Source: Variovorax sp. OK212
GTDB taxonomy: Bacteria; Pseudomonadota; Gammaproteobacteria; Burkholderiales; Burkholderiaceae_C
NCBI RefSeq assembly: GCF_900112425.1
Contig: NZ_FOLP01000004.1
Coordinates: forward strand, 186,001-250,000
DNA length: 64,000 bases
Direction of reading: 5' to 3'
The position numbers and the translations under genes are program-made. This document shows, in pieces, positions 62,799 through 64,000 of the stretch. The notes beneath the pieces were generated by a model that did no database searches, had not been told where the DNA came from, and was given only the letters and a program-made list of their open reading frames with translations. Each line of letters opens with the position of its first letter. The stretch's first letter is position 1.

Positions 62799-64000
62799 AT
62801 GCCATTCGATTCACTGGGCCTGGTGCCCGCGCTCGTGCACGCTGCCGCCGAAAGCGGCTATGCCGCGCCGACCGCCATCCAGGCCGCGGCCATCCCCGCG
62901 ATTCTGCAAGGTCGCGACGTGCGGGGCTCGGCGCAGACCGGTTCCGGCAAGACCGCCGCATTTTCCCTGCCGCTGCTGCAGCGCCTGGCGGCCGAGCCCG
63001 CGCAGGGCTCGCGCCGCGTGCGCGCGCTGGTGCTGGTGCCCACGCGTGAACTCGCGGCCCAGGTCGGCGAGACCATGCGCAGCCTGGCGCAGCACCTGCC
63101 CGAGCGCCTGAAGATCGTCGTCGCCTTCGGCGGCGTGTCGATCAACCCGCAGATGATGAGCCTGCGCGGCGGCGCCGACATCGTGGTTGCCACGCCCGGC
63201 CGCCTGCTCGACCTGGCCGACCACAATGCGCTCAAGCTCAACGCCGTGTCGACGCTGGTGCTCGACGAGGCCGACCGCCTGTTCGACCTGGGCTTTGCCG
63301 AAGAGCTCGGCCGCATCCTCGCGCTGCTGCCCGCGCAGCGCCAGAACCTGCTGTTCTCCGCCACCTTCCCGCCCGCCATCCAGGCGCTGGCCGACGGCAT
63401 GCTGCGCGAACCCGGTGTGATCGACGTGCAGGGCGAGCCGGGCACCGAGCCGAACATCGTGCAGCGCGTGATCGAGGTCGACCCGGTGCGCCGCACGCAG
63501 CTGCTGCGCCACCTGCTCAAGCAGCACGAAGGCGAATGGGACCGCGTGCTGGTCTTCGTCGCCACGCAGCACGCGGCGCAGACCGTGGCCGAGAAGCTCT
63601 ACAAGAACGGCATCTACGCCGTGCCCTTCCACGGCGACATTGCACAGGGCACGCGCACCAACATCCTGTCGGACTTCAAGCAGAGCCGCTGGGACGTGGT
63701 GATTGCCACCGACCTCGCGGCGCGCGGCATCGACATCGCGCAGCTGCCGGTGGTCATCAACTACGACCTGCCGCGTTCGCCGACCGACTACATCCACCGC
63801 ATCGGCCGCACCGGCCGCGCGGGAGAAAGCGGCCTGGCCATCAGCTTCGTGAGCGCCTCGACCGAGGCGCACTTCCGCCTGATCGAGAAGCGCCAGGGCC
63901 TGAGCCTGCCGCGCGAGCGTGTCGAGGGCTTCGAGCCGACCGAGGTGGCGCCGCCGGTGGTGGACGCGTCGGGCACGGGTGGCGTGAAGGGCGCGCGGCC
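62799..64000 (+). CDS. rhlE: DEAD-box ATP-dependent RNA helicase, RhlE type (3' end outside window)
   Basis: First 400 residues, open to the window end without a stop. Q motif FDSLGLVPALVHAAAESGYAAPTAIQ, motif I AQTGSGKT, Ia PTRELAAQV, Ib ATPGRLLDL, II VLDEADRLFDLGF, III LLFSATF, V ATDLAARGID and VI YIHRIGRTGRAGE are all intact. RhlE remodels ribosomal RNA and aids cold growth. A basic C-terminal tail is expected beyond 64000. ATG 62799 has no strong ribosome-binding site before it. Confidence 0.93.
   Translation, partial: MPFDSLGLVPALVHAAAESGYAAPTAIQAAAIPAILQGRDVRGSAQTGSGKTAAFSLPLLQRLAAEPAQGSRRVRALVLVPTRELAAQVGETMRSLAQHLPERLKIVVAFGGVSINPQMMSLRGGADIVVATPGRLLDLADHNALKLNAVSTLVLDEADRLFDLGFAEELGRILALLPAQRQNLLFSATFPPAIQALADGMLREPGVIDVQGEPGTEPNIVQRVIEVDPVRRTQLLRHLLKQHEGEWDRVLVFVATQHAAQTVAEKLYKNGIYAVPFHGDIAQGTRTNILSDFKQSRWDVVIATDLAARGIDIAQLPVVINYDLPRSPTDYIHRIGRTGRAGESGLAISFVSASTEAHFRLIEKRQGLSLPRERVEGFEPTEVAPPVVDASGTGGVKGAR

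Overview
The window is high-GC bacterial chromosome with dense, short-spaced operons. Gene content (mreBCD-mrdA, Bug/TctC-type binding proteins, a homogentisate pathway, IclR/LysR regulators beside catabolic operons, RRM glycine-rich protein, RhlE-type helicase) points to a betaproteobacterium of the Comamonadaceae, most like Variovorax. This is inferred from gene families and style; no database search was possible. I see no rRNA, tRNA, CRISPR array, prophage or intact insertion sequence.

Layout. (1) 0-4.7 kb: cell-shape operon mreB, mreC, mreD, mrdA (PBP2). (2) 4.8-12.5 kb: a minus-strand aromatic operon (MBL-fold protein, MhaA-like flavin hydroxylase, its small partner MhaB/DUF2783, homogentisate dioxygenase, a Bug solute-binding protein, fumarylacetoacetase) with a divergent IclR regulator; it should convert 3-hydroxyphenylacetate through homogentisate to fumarate and acetoacetate. 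(3) 12.5-17.3 kb: a Sir2 deacylase, a small DUF3185 membrane protein and a four-gene MCE/Mla-type lipid ABC transporter. (4) 17.5-28.9 kb: LysR/mmsA divergent pair with a clear operator, a 1904-residue alpha-2-macroglobulin, a GMC oxidoreductase, and a cupin with its AraC regulator. (5) 29.1-35.2 kb: a Tat-exported alpha/beta hydrolase, a TetR/TetA-type pair with two tet-like operators, and a striking three-enzyme fusion (GH19 muramidase/chitinase, papain-like protease, GHSAG lipase). (6) 35.2-43.1 kb: an IclR-flanked operon with a PotABCD-type importer and a three-subunit flavin dehydrogenase. (7) 43.2-49.2 kb: GIY-YIG protein, ALDH7 dehydrogenase, amino-acid-binding protein, aminotransferase and ThDP enzyme. 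(8) 49.4-56.2 kb: an orphan type VI secretion cargo island (VgrG, DUF4123 adaptor, DUF3304 lipoprotein, Tle1 phospholipase, pentapeptide protein), more A/T-rich than its surroundings. (9) 56.5-64 kb: amtB with sigma-54 and NtrC sites, a possible small RNA, a TSUP permease, tctAB, an RRM protein with a masked ribosome-binding site, DUF3820, YciH and the start of an RhlE-type helicase.

A dispersed intergenic palindrome (about 110 bp, three copies and one half copy) punctuates the operons. The most unusual items are the three-enzyme fusion at 32.4-35.2 kb, the VI cargo island, the masked ribosome-binding site of the RRM gene and the regulatory region between amtB and the TSUP gene.
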